Part shown: piece by piece, positions 16,901 to 25,881 of the stretch | How the letters are laid out: each line of letters begins with the position of its first letter | Position numbering within the stretch: position 1 is the first letter of the stretch | Assembly (NCBI RefSeq): GCF_000003815.2 | Contig: NC_049979.1 | Coordinates: 30,907,366 to 30,941,720 of the forward strand | Direction of reading: 5' to 3' | From: Branchiostoma floridae | Taxonomy: Eukaryota; Chordata; Leptocardii; Amphioxiformes; Branchiostomatidae | DNA: 34,355 bases | Position numbers and translations under genes: made by a program | The notes under the pieces: generated by a model | Database searches by the model: none | Told to the model about the DNA's origin: nothing | The model's input: only the letters and a program-made list of their open reading frames with translations

Positions 16901-17769
16901 ATCCCATATTCTCACACTGTTGTTGATACCATTTCTTCAGTAAATCACTGTTGTAGGTTGCATAGAGTGGGCCACAAAGTCTGACTGTCAAAAGCATTTT
17001 ACTCAATACAAATCACCAATTTCATTGTATTTTTTTCTCCATACAGAACACAAGTGCCATGTCTTGATGACAGACAAGTGCTGACAACTCTGAAGCTGAA
17101 AAGTTGCTGTATCAATCAAGTTGCATACATGTATATAGAACTCCCACACTTTGCATAACACACCTTTACTATATCTAGTTATAGACAGTGACAAACAAAG
17201 AAAATGTTGATTATCAAGGTCAACAATTACATATGTTGGTGCTTGTAGTATCTGTATGCTGGCATGTCCACTCCTGTTCGCCCAGTCCTTACAGGCTGAA
17301 CATAATTAAAATGAATCATGTCAGAGCTTTTAGGTGCAGTGTATTATATTTAGTAAGTAACCAAGTATTGTAACAGTTAATAATTATAGTGTCAACAAAA
17401 TGGTTTAGGGTTGATTTTTTGGCACATGATTTAATATACTGAAAGTAATACAAGTTCATTGTCAAATTAACTATTATGGCTATGTTTTATTTTGATGTGG
17501 AAATGTGATTTTTGTCAAAAGTAAGCAACTTGAAATGTCAAAGTTTTAGAGAATACTTCCCTTTGTAATATATCCAATAAAGATATAAAAGTTAGAGGCA
17601 TTGATTTGACTATTGTCATTTGTGTGTACGAAGTAATAAACCGTTCACTGGTAAAATTCCCCTCAAAGCCTTATTAGTTTGTCAAAAATTGTAAGAGTGC
17701 ATAAAAATAATACGTTACATCATCACTCATATCTGACATAACATTGTCTCGCTTCTGATTTTCTCTTAG
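16901..17769. other. AT-rich intergenic DNA
   Basis: AATAAA occurs on the plus strand near 17576 but with no gene to attach it to. No exon or repeat is supported. Confidence 0.4.
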
Positions 17770-17838
17770 GCCCGCGACTTCCCGCTACGTTATTGTGTCC
17801 ATTGCGGTGTCATATTTTGCTACAAATGCACGGCATAA
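17770..17838 (+). CDS. candidate terminal exon with CX2CX4CX2C motif
   Basis: After a pyrimidine-rich acceptor (GATTTTCTCTTAG) the frame reads 22 residues, ARDFPLRYCVHCGVIFCYKC and TA, then stop TAA. The pattern C-X2-C-X4-C-X2-C resembles a zinc-binding knuckle or ribbon half. No upstream exon was found on the plus strand in this window, so the call rests on the acceptor and the motif alone. It may be a chance frame. Confidence 0.3.
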   Translation, partial: ARDFPLRYCVHCGVIFCYKCTA

Positions 17839-19050
17839 CAGGGGATTACGTTACCGACCTCTGTTGATGTATTGAAGAAAAATGTTGTAACATGTTAACG
17901 TTATATTGTGACGGCAAATACGTTGAGTAGTCGACATCAGCATAGGGTACGTTGTAATGAGACTATATGTTATGAGTTCAAAAATGACTGGGATTTGTCC
18001 TACCTTTCTTGTTGACTCCTTGATGTAACGTTACCGATATCAGCGCTCCGTGTGAATTTGTTTTGTAGCGTAACAAATTCAAATACCGTTCATCCCCCTC
18101 CCCAATACTCTGCTTGCGAACTCGCAATTTTCTCCTGTTTGCTTGGGTTTAGCAAGAAACATCAATTGATCAGGGTACACTTTATACGATGGCATTGTTT
18201 CTTGTTGTGTCCGTGTCCCTTAGATCTTCACTTCAGGTTTTGCCTGACATCGATGCCTGTCCATTTCCTGACCTTGTCAGTGTTGAGTGAATTATGTTCT
18301 GGTCACAACTGTAACGTTAACATCGTTATATATTTGCGATATTATGTCAGACGAAGCAAAATCACCAGCAACTTATATTTTCTAAACGAAGGGGCAAGTC
18401 TCTCGTTCAACAAGTCTGACATTAACATTAACGTTACGTATCATCCAAGGATAAGATTGTGTTGTCGGCAACTAACGATAGTTTTTAAAATTGTCCTGTT
18501 GTAAACGTGTACCTACTTATGTGGAAGGTAGTACGGCTTGTACACAGGGAAATGTTCAGTACGTACGGACTACAGATGACTGAAGGACACGAGTCAGATG
18601 TGGGCTTTGTTGTCCGTACATAGAAAACATGAAGGACTGTAAGTATTGCACAGACAACAGGGAAGTAAACGCCGGCCGACTGACTTTACGTAAATTACCA
18701 TGATTGTAGTAAGATTATTGTGGGGTACATTTATTCCTTCGATTTTGCTGTTACCATTTTCTAAACCTGAAACGCCTGGCAGTGCTGTAGCTTGTACCAC
18801 GGGAGCACCTCGCTTGTGCGTCCGCGCGTCGTGGCGGTCAGTGTCGAAAAGAGTTGTTTGGCTCTGGGCACCGTAGGTGACCCATACTTATAGTCAGTTC
18901 GAAACCGCTCGGAACGCGCCGAGCGTAACCGGCACCTTCGGTGCCGCCTTCTATAGAACAGTTTTACGTTTAAGAAATCCAAAATAAGTAATGTTCATCC
19001 ATGTCCAAACTGACAAATTCAGAAAATGGAATTTCAGACTTTTGCATAGT
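17839..19050. other. intergenic DNA, with AACGTTA words and a small hairpin
   Basis: The words TAACGTTA, AACGTTAA or ACGTTACC recur near 17848, 17897, 18028, 18313 and 18430. A 150-residue open frame (18052-18504, plus) shows no domain, signal or splice support and is not called. GGCACCTTCGGTGCC at 18931-18945 would form a stem with a UUCG tetraloop in RNA. No gene is assigned. Confidence 0.4.
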
Positions 19051-19500
19051 TCACAGCCAACACGGTAAAAAAAGCTCACTTTTCCAACAACGTACCACAG
19101 ACAAAAAGGAAAAACAAACAAACAATAGGTCTACAGACACCCAATACATTCCATGCAGGTCTGAGGTCTTCGAACTCTTGTTACTCCTGTTTTCAAAGGC
19201 TTTTGACATACTGTGCAGCATTTTTTGGTTCATTTGCTGTCTTTGTGCAAGCATTATCCTATGTTATCCCACATTTCATTTTGGACGTGTCCCTTTACCC
19301 TTTTGAGCCTGTTTCTCTGTTGTATGTACGTTGGTGTTTGTTCCTTCAACCATTGTTTAAAGCATTTATTTTTCTTATATACCTTCGCTTTAACTTCATC
19401 AGTCCGCCAACCAGTTCTTTTCTTGTTAGGGTTACCCACAACAATCACTCCAACTATTTCATGCTGGATGTCTTGGAGGCAGGTTTTTAAGGAGTTCAAG
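19051..19500 (-). pseudogene. LINE linker region between endonuclease and reverse transcriptase
   Basis: It reads LNSLKTCLQDIQHEIVG, NKKRTGWRTDEVKAKVYKK, CFKQWLKEQTP and VQNEMWDNIG. This is the Trp-Asp-Glu/Lys-rich linker that follows the endonuclease in many LINEs. A stop and frameshift at about 19250 precede a last recognisable piece (NQKMLHSMSKAFENR). Coding similarity then fades near 19130. The frame joins the endonuclease piece once the transposon is removed. Confidence 0.75.
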
Positions 19501-21372
19501 CACGATGGTCAAATTTGGCCCCAAAGTTTCATTTCGAACGTAGGGTATCGGGTTACCGGGACTGCCCCGCACGCGCTCTGGGGAACCTGACAGTAACTGG
19601 AACACCTTCCAACAGACCATGATAGTTAGAAAAGTTACCCTTCGCATGTGCCTCGTCGATATTAATTAAAGGAAAACTAGCAGGGTGTACACGTCAAAAC
19701 TTACCCTGTACGTGTGCTGCACAGTTTTGTCTCAATGTTTTCTGAACTGTGCCTGGTTGGTTGATTTAGAAAGGGTGTTTGGTGGACAAAAAAAAAAACA
19801 ATTACCATATTTAGATTGGTCCTAACTTTGACTGAAAATCCAAATCTTTTATATCATATAGATAATGATATTAACCCTTTCTAGACCGGGCTTTTTCGGG
19901 ATTCTTTGGACGGGGGGTGGGTGCTCTTTTGACACCCCCTTCGTAATTTCAAAACGGCTTGGGTTACCATCACCAAATTTGGAGGGCATGATGTACTAGT
20001 AAAGTTTTATACTTTCTGTAATTTTTGTATCGTTATGACGTAATATGACGTAATAATGACGTCATAATGTCATATTTTAGGCTAAAGTCATCTAAATATG
20101 AAATCTCCTCTATACTTACAGTATTAAACAAAACGATGACCAGAAAGGTTATATTCTTGGTGTCTTGGTGCCAATGACGACGACACTGAAGCATATATGA
20201 CGTCAGAAAATGACGCCATTTGTCCTCAATACTATTTTTTTCACATATAACCCCAAAAGGCAATAGAAGTGGACAAAAAGGTATAAGTGATTGTGTTTGT
20301 AAGAAAATCAAAGATTTTGACGGTATTTGAGTAAAAAATTAATATGTATTTATCGTTGAAAATGTCATAGTCCGCCATCTTGGATTTTGACACATGACGT
20401 CATCAAATTAGCATAAATTATGTATATTTAAGTAGAAATGTAACTTAGAATTACACAGGATGTTAATGATATAGATAAATAAGTTTGGTCTAGCAATAAA
20501 ACCATGAAATCCCATAATTCAAATTGAAATTAGTAAATTTGGTAAAATATGTCTGTCAGAAACCCATTGCCATGGCAACAGAATAAGTCACAAACTCAAT
20601 TTTTTTGACAAAATTGTTGCCAACACTATTTTAGGAAAAGTCACCAAGTTTTGTAGTCCTAGCATACGTCGTTCGGCAGCTATACGACGCCAAAGTTGGC
20701 GCAGGCACTTTTACCCCCCCCCCCCCCCCGGTCTAGATAGGGTTAAGATCAAACTTTCTGTCTTAGGGATTTTTCAAGTTCTACTTCAAACTATTTTTAC
20801 AGCCAAGATAAGATCGAAAAATCGTCACTCTTTTCAAATTTTCACACTCAAAGACTAGTAATTCAAAATTGCCTCCATGTTCCTAAATTCCCTAAGACAC
20901 AAAGCTGGAGATATTAGTTGTCGACAATATGAGTCCTGAAAGAGTTGATTTGCATGCATTTTGTAATCAATTTAAATACCATGTCTGGCCGTATATCGAG
21001 TCGCAATGATAGTGACACAGAGTAACTGATACCGCCGTAAACAAGTGTTGTAATATTCAAGGTCACCAATAATGACGCCAGCAGCTTTGTTACATGTCAC
21101 ATGTTCCAAACTTAGCGGCAGCAAAACTAAGCTTGCCAGATAACGGTTTATATTTGTGAAAATGTTTGTTTTTCTTCTGACGCACGGCACCCAGGAAAAC
21201 AATGGCTTTTTCTGCGTGTTTACTGTAACAACCTGCGGGTGACCTCAAGTGACCCCAAATAGAACGCCCGTTCTGTTCGATACGCGCTCTATCACGTCAG
21301 ATGAAACATGATTCCTGTTCTAAATCCCGACATGGAAGTCTGGAAATTTTGGGGCCAAATTTTACCATCGTG
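19501..21372. mobile_element. non-autonomous DNA transposon with CACGATGG ends and 3-bp duplication
   Basis: Left terminus CACGATGGTCAAATTTGGCC (19501 on); right terminus, inverted, CACGATGGTAAAATTTGGCC (21372 back). The inverted repeats match for about 31 bp with two differences. AAG flanks both sides (19498-19500, 21373-21375). CAC termini with a 3-bp duplication fit the CACTA/EnSpm (CMC) group. The CACGATG heptamer also resembles Transib ends, but those give 5-bp duplications, which are not seen here. No transposase frame. Net length without the nested MITE is about 1 kb. Confidence 0.8.
19871..20746 (-). mobile_element. TTAA (piggyBac-like) MITE, copy C
   Basis: TTAA (19871-19874) then CCCTTTCTAGACCGGG; CCGGTCTAGATAGGG then TTAA (20743-20746). 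Internal core in reverse orientation: GCCATCTTGGATTTTGACAC and ATGACGTCAT (20372-20422), and ATTGCCATGGCAAC (20566-20579). A run of 16 C precedes the right inverted repeat (20714-20729). Nested within the CACGATGG transposon. Confidence 0.9.
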
Positions 21373-21810
21373 AAGTTTTTATCTACATCAACTCCAATTC
21401 TGCTTTTTTTCCCGTTATGGAGTCTTTTTTCGATGTTTTCTTCAACATTTGCCAGGTTTTCAACTTTGACGCTTTTCCTCTTATCAATCTGTGGTCTGAG
21501 TCAAGTGATACTACTGGAAAAGCTTTTACATCTCTGATAATATATTTCTCGTAAGTATGAAGTCTATTAATGACTTTTGATCATATTCGTTAATACGAAA
21601 GTTGTATCTGTACCTTGTGTATTGGTGGCTTTCTTGGTGGTCAAAGTATGTGTTCATCACAGCAAGGCTGTTTCTGAGACAAAAGTCAATGAGCATCTCC
21701 CATTCCTCATAATTGTTACAGGCTGTGGCAAGCCATGGTGAAGCCGTAAAACGCTTTGTAACGATTAGCAAGAAGGTACCGCATTCCTCAGTACAGGGTC
21801 CCGTAAACAA
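21373..21810 (-). pseudogene. LINE apurinic-type endonuclease fragment
   Basis: The frame ending near 21526 contains MLIDFCLRNSLAVMNTYF, HQYTRYRYNF and YDQKSLIDFILTRN, typical of the second half of LINE exonuclease/endonuclease/phosphatase-fold endonucleases. After a frameshift near 21540 it continues with RDVKAFPVVSLDSDHRLI, including the catalytic Ser-Asp-His triad. A further shift leads to KVENLANVEENIEK and the junction with the inserted transposon. The first half of the domain, with the catalytic Glu, is absent or unreadable. Non-functional. Confidence 0.8.
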
Positions 21811-21881
21811 TAACCTTCAAGCAGAGGTGGGGTTTCGAGTTGAATTTGACGTCATTTAATGCATTTTTGTCTGACTTTCTA

Positions 21882-21897
21882 TTTTTTTTTTTTTTTT
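21882..21897. repeat. poly(T) tract, 16 bases
   Basis: An uninterrupted T run just upstream (minus-strand sense) of the LINE endonuclease remnant. It could be an A-tail of an unrelated minus-strand retrocopy, but no such element was recognised. Confidence 0.8.
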
Positions 21898-22002
21898 GCT
21901 GCCGCCAAAAACGTATAAAAACGTTAATTCGAATAATTGTTTAGACGGAACGTAACCTCTGCTTGTAGGGTTGGTAAACACTGCCAGTGCACAATTCATA
22001 TG

Positions 22003-22024
22003 TATATATATATATATATATATA
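22003..22024. repeat. (TA)n microsatellite
   Basis: About eleven TA dinucleotides in a row. Confidence 0.9.
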
Positions 22025-22206
22025 ATATAATTAACAATCATCCTAACTTATAAACCTGCTATGGGGGCCAAAGTGCTCACAAACTGGTACTACTAGCGAT
22101 TCTATTTTAGTTCAGGGTTACTTTTGACAAGCGTTCAAAGCCAAAATGATATAATGAATGAAAGGAAAATGTCACGATTTTTCCCACCAACCCCTGATTG
22201 GAGAGT

Positions 22207-22540
22207 AGCTGTGCGGGTTTGTTTATTGTTTACAAGAAATCGAACTATAAATTTCTTACAAAAGTGACGTAAAACATGTATAGTAGTCAAAGTGCGCAAA
22301 GGTGAAAGAACGTTGGCCGTGGCTTTGCGGGCTTGTTTATTCTTTACAAGAATAACGAACTACAAATTTCTTTTGAAGGTGACGTGAAACATGTATAGTA
22401 TTTAATGTGAGTACAGGTCAAAGAATGTCTGTGTGGGCTTTTTTTATTGTTTTCAAGAATAGCGAACTATAAGTATGACTATGTGGCTGATGCATTTGAC
22501 AAAAATATAAAACGTATATTATTTAAGAGTGATGTGTTAT
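22207..22540. repeat. ~110-bp tandem repeat, three copies
   Basis: Units head with TGCGGGTTTGTTTATTG (22212), TGCGGGCTTGTTTATTC (22326) and TGTGGGCTTTTTTTATTG (22432), spacings 114 and 106. The first two units also share AAACATGTATAGTA, and all three share a GAACTA(T/C)AA word. The third copy decays toward 22540. Confidence 0.75.
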
Positions 22541-22916
22541 AAGTACTTTCTCATTTGCTAATTTATGATAATGATTTCTATCAAAGGCAGGACTATAAGG
22601 CGATTTATGGCAATTATCTATCTAAATTGTCTTGGTCTTGATTTATCGTTATCTAACATCGTTTTGACAACAATTAAAGACACGTAACCATGAAACTAAG
22701 TTGAACATCGACATTGTCCCTTTATATTCGCTACTAGTATGGTAGGTTTGCTACTGCCGGCTTACTACTGCTGGCTTAGATAAATGTTTTTTAGATAATA
22801 ATTTTTAGGTGGCTAATAAATCTATAATTAATCATTTTCAGACGAATGATTAATTAATAGAGATGTAAGTGGATATTGTAATATATGTCATGACGCAAAC
22901 AGGTAATGAATGGATA
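22541..22916. other. AT-rich intergenic DNA
   Basis: Nothing recognised beyond a short CTACTGCTGGCTTA duplication near 22750-22780. Confidence 0.4.
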
Positions 22917-22927
22917 AGTGTGACATA

Positions 22928-23346
22928 TATGTGTTGGCATCCATCCGTCTCGGAAGACAATGGTTGGCAGACAGGGTGGGTTAGGCAACCAGTCTGCCTG
23001 GCCTGCACTTGGGTTTTTAAGGTAAAGGAGGGGTGTTCACTTCTTTCTCCACCCTCTTACGATGACTTTGGACCAAGGATGTAAGGGGTTCTCCTACCCC
23101 TGACTCGTGTATCATGGTGGGTGCGTCATACCCGAACATGGCACTAATGCCTGCCACTGCCACAAAGGCCTGACACTGCCACTAGCCGCAGCTAGGTACT
23201 AATTTACACCTGAGTTAAGTGAGAAAAGTCGTGTAAAGTGCCTTTCTCAAGTGCCCAAGATCGGTGTCACGACAGCTGCAGGATTCGAATTCGGACCTCT
23301 TGGGCTTGACCCCAACGCGCTGCCTATTGCGCCATGCGATCTCACC
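22928..23346 (-). mobile_element. tRNA-derived SINE with 11-bp target duplication
   Basis: The minus strand starts near 23346. It shows an A-box-like TGGCGCAATAGGCAG (about 23334-23320) and a B-box-like GGTCCGAATTCGAATCC (23297-23281) at normal RNA polymerase III spacing. About 330 bases of body follow, including AAAGGCACTTTACACGAC. AGTGTGACATA flanks both sides (22917-22927 and 23347-23357). The arms do not form a full cloverleaf, so this is a SINE rather than a tRNA gene. The 3' end lacks a poly(A) tail, so it may rely on a LINE with a different tail. Confidence 0.75.
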
Positions 23347-23375
23347 AGTGTGACATAATGAATAAGTGAAATAGC

Positions 23376-24226
23376 TAAAAGTATCCGGGCCAACTTTGAC
23401 GTCCTATAACTCCCAAACGGTTTGCGCTCTGACAATCAAACTTGGTGACTTTTCCTAGAATGTTTTTGCAAAAAAAAACTTTAAAATTTTTCGTGTTGCC
23501 ATGGTAACAGGTTTCTAAAAGTCATATTTTATTTTTAAAAAATCGCTAATTTTGGTTTGAAAAATGGGATTTCAAATTTGTCTTGGAAAACTAAAGTTTT
23601 TTTATATATCTTTAATATCTAACATATCTTAATGTGACATTTATACTTAAATATTTATAATTTATGCTAATGTCATGACGTAATTGGATAAAATCCAAGA
23701 TGGCCGACAATATCATGATGAAAAGTATAATCAGCATTTTTCACTCAGATTTCATTGCTACTTGTTATTTTCTTACAGAAAACATTCATATGAACATTTT
23801 AATCAGTTTTCATGGGATTGAAGGGTTACATATTGAAAAATGTGTATCTTCAGACATTCAAGGCTGATGATCCAAGACGGTGGATTGAAAATGATAGCTA
23901 AAATATATATCTTATGACATAACTTGTGACGTCGCTGTGGTGGCCTTTGACAACATAAGTCTTAAAAGACTTAAAAATTGATAAGAAACCCTTTATTGTA
24001 AACGTTTTGTGTAATATATTTAAGTGTTATGGGAATCCATCGTTTTAGCCAAAATGGTGTCATTATTACGTCAAAATAGTATCAAAATTTCAGGAATTAT
24101 AAAACTTTACGAGCACATCACCCCCTAAAATATAGGGGATTGTAGAGTAAGCCGTTATAAATTACGAAGGTAGTTCGCTCTCGCGGCCAGGGAATGCCAA
24201 AACAAGCCCAGTCTGGATTGGGTTAG
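23376..24226 (+). mobile_element. TTAA (piggyBac-like) MITE, copy D, left end lost
   Basis: It aligns to copy C in reverse: CAAACTTGGTGACTTTTCCT, GTTGCCATGGTAAC (23495-23508), TTTATGCTAATGTCATGACG, AAATCCAAGATGGCCG, and AAGTTTTATA near the right. The right end is decayed (AGCCCAGTCTGGATTGGG then TTAG at 24223-24226). The left terminal 30-odd bases are missing, next to the SINE insertion. Confidence 0.7.
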
Positions 24227-25475
24227 TTTATTTGGGGTTTGAATTGGAGGCGGCACACCCATCTCTAAGAGGGAATTATCCTTAAGCAAAATAACGGTAT
24301 GTGGGGTGAGAGGACATTACTTCATTTACAAGACCAACTGAGTTCCGATCCTTCAACTTCTGTAATTTAAAAAGTAAGAGGGACAAAACATTATTTTCAT
24401 AAGGAACAAAATCGGGCATTTTGACTTTGTAAAAACACACAAATATGATTTTTCCGGCAAACATGACTGATACTGTCAGAAAAAGGAAAACCTAGTGAGT
24501 AATCCAGCAAATTATAAAGAAAATTCTAGTACTACAGTTTGTTAATCATCCACGGCGCACGGCATTGGAAGTTGGCTTACATAGCGTCTCAGATGTCAAT
24601 CTTGGTCACGGAGCCTGTTTACATTTAAGGCGCAATAAAACCAGAAAGTGAGAGTCTGGCCAAGACACAATTTACACCAAAATTAAACCATTCGTTACAC
24701 TTTTTATCCGTGTCAGCGTTAGCGTCTGTTAACAGTAGCTCGGACCCCGTTCGCAGAAAAACTGGGGTGTGAACAGTTAAGTCACTGGAAACAGGACAGG
24801 CAATTAGTCCCACGTCAAAATTTAACATGGCGGCACCCATGGACGCCAACAAAACCAATACAGGCTTCGCTATCAAGCCCCTGCAAATAACTCGTCTTTC
24901 GTACTTGATCTACAAGTGCTAGGGTGTGCTTAAACACTGGAACACCAGTGCTATGTTTGAAAAACGAGTTCTGATTTCTTTTTTGCATGGGAACATTCTT
25001 TAAACTAGTGCTGAAGTCTTTCCCGCACAAGAATAACCACTTGCCTTTTTTTACCTAATAGGCAAAGAAAACTTTTCTTCATGCACATGGATAGTAGAAG
25101 TCAAACAACTTACTCAAGCATTATCTATTATGTAGCGAAAAACTCATTCATTACAAAGAATAGTTAGTGTTCGAGAACTCGCAGGTTTGTAATATATAAA
25201 GCTAAGAAAACTTTCCTTTTTCAAATACAAATGATGCTTAGTTGTCTTTCAGGTTATCTGACCGATCCTAGCAGGTACCTGTTCTTTTGTGTGTCTGTGT
25301 GTGTGTGGGGGGGGGGTGTCAGCTGTTGGCAAGGGTCATTAAATATTAGATCTAATATCAGATTTTAAACATACATCCATGTATCTAACCAAGACTGTGA
25401 ACATGTTTAGTCGACATTTTGATTCTCAGTCCTTAAATAAAGCCTAAACATTGCAAAAATGACCGTTTTACTAGG
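24227..25475. other. intergenic DNA between MITE D and the large LINE
   Basis: No gene is supported apart from the doubtful frame at 24827. A short GT-rich microsatellite with a G run lies at about 25288-25315. Confidence 0.4.
24827..24922 (+). CDS. short open frame with ATGGCGGC start, doubtful
   Basis: ATG at 24827 in a common animal start context (AACATGGCGGCACCC) opens 31 residues (MAAPMDANKTNTGFAIKP...) to TAG. It could be a first coding exon spliced before the stop, or a tiny ORF. No convincing donor or downstream exon was seen. Longer minus-strand frames over the same bases look like shadows. Confidence 0.15.
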   Translation: MAAPMDANKTNTGFAIKPLQITRLSYLIYKC

Positions 25476-25881
25476 TTTTTGATTTGATTTGATTTATTCG
25501 GCTGTATAATCATGAGAAATACAGCCAGGGCTACCCAACTAGCCGGAGGCTATTATCAAGGGCTAGTCCTGGTAACATTACAATATACGTTATACAATAG
25601 TATACAGTATACAACAGTATTAACGATACATGTAACTTTGACTACAGAGGTGATCTGTGTTTACAGCTTGACTAGCAGTCGTACGATCTAGAATGTCAGT
25701 CTATGATACAAATGATATTACTCGGTTATCTATATAAGGCTAGTTAGTCAGCGATTAACACGTTTGAACGCTATAATGTATACGTACTACAGTGCAGATC
25801 GTTCAGTAGGAACAGTAGTTGTTGCCATCAATAGCTACTATCAGTAATACAATGACTATTAGGAAACTATGATATAAATTA
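25476..25881 (-). repeat. LINE 3' untranslated region and pentamer tail
   Basis: It follows the ORF2 stop. It contains GGCTAGTTGGGTAGCCCTGG near the end, a likely stem-forming stretch, and AATAAATCAAATCAAATCAA as the terminus. Such tails are thought to guide priming in this LINE group. Confidence 0.75.

Larger units (their letters stand above)
19051..21810 (-). mobile_element. decayed LINE (endonuclease to pre-RT region), split by a transposon
   Basis: Two minus-strand pieces, 21810-21373 and 19500-19051, belong to one non-LTR retrotransposon. Deleting 19501-21372 with one AAG copy joins them in frame (RIGVDVDKN to LNSLKTCLQD). Only the end of the endonuclease and the region before the reverse transcriptase survive; no RT motifs were found. 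Limits are approximate. Confidence 0.8.

Noticed and set aside
18052-18504. 150-codon plus-strand open frame
   Set aside because: Cys/Leu/Phe-rich with no domain, no splice support and no good start context; likely chance.
18931-18945. Transcription terminator or RNA gene from GGCACCTTCGGTGCC
   Set aside because: It is a neat UUCG-type hairpin, but it is isolated, short, and not linked to any transcript.
18761-18982. Arg-rich minus-strand frame
   Set aside because: Composition reflects a local GC-rich hairpin area; no start context, splice partner or domain.
19459-19647. piggyBac-transposase-like reading (LGPNLTIVLELLKNLPPRHP) on the minus strand
   Set aside because: The frame spans the terminal inverted repeat of the CACGATGG element and the LINE junction, so the resemblance arises from two unrelated pieces.
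23255-23346. tRNA gene on the minus strand
   Set aside because: A and B boxes are present, but acceptor and anticodon stems do not pair fully, and flanking target duplications show a SINE.
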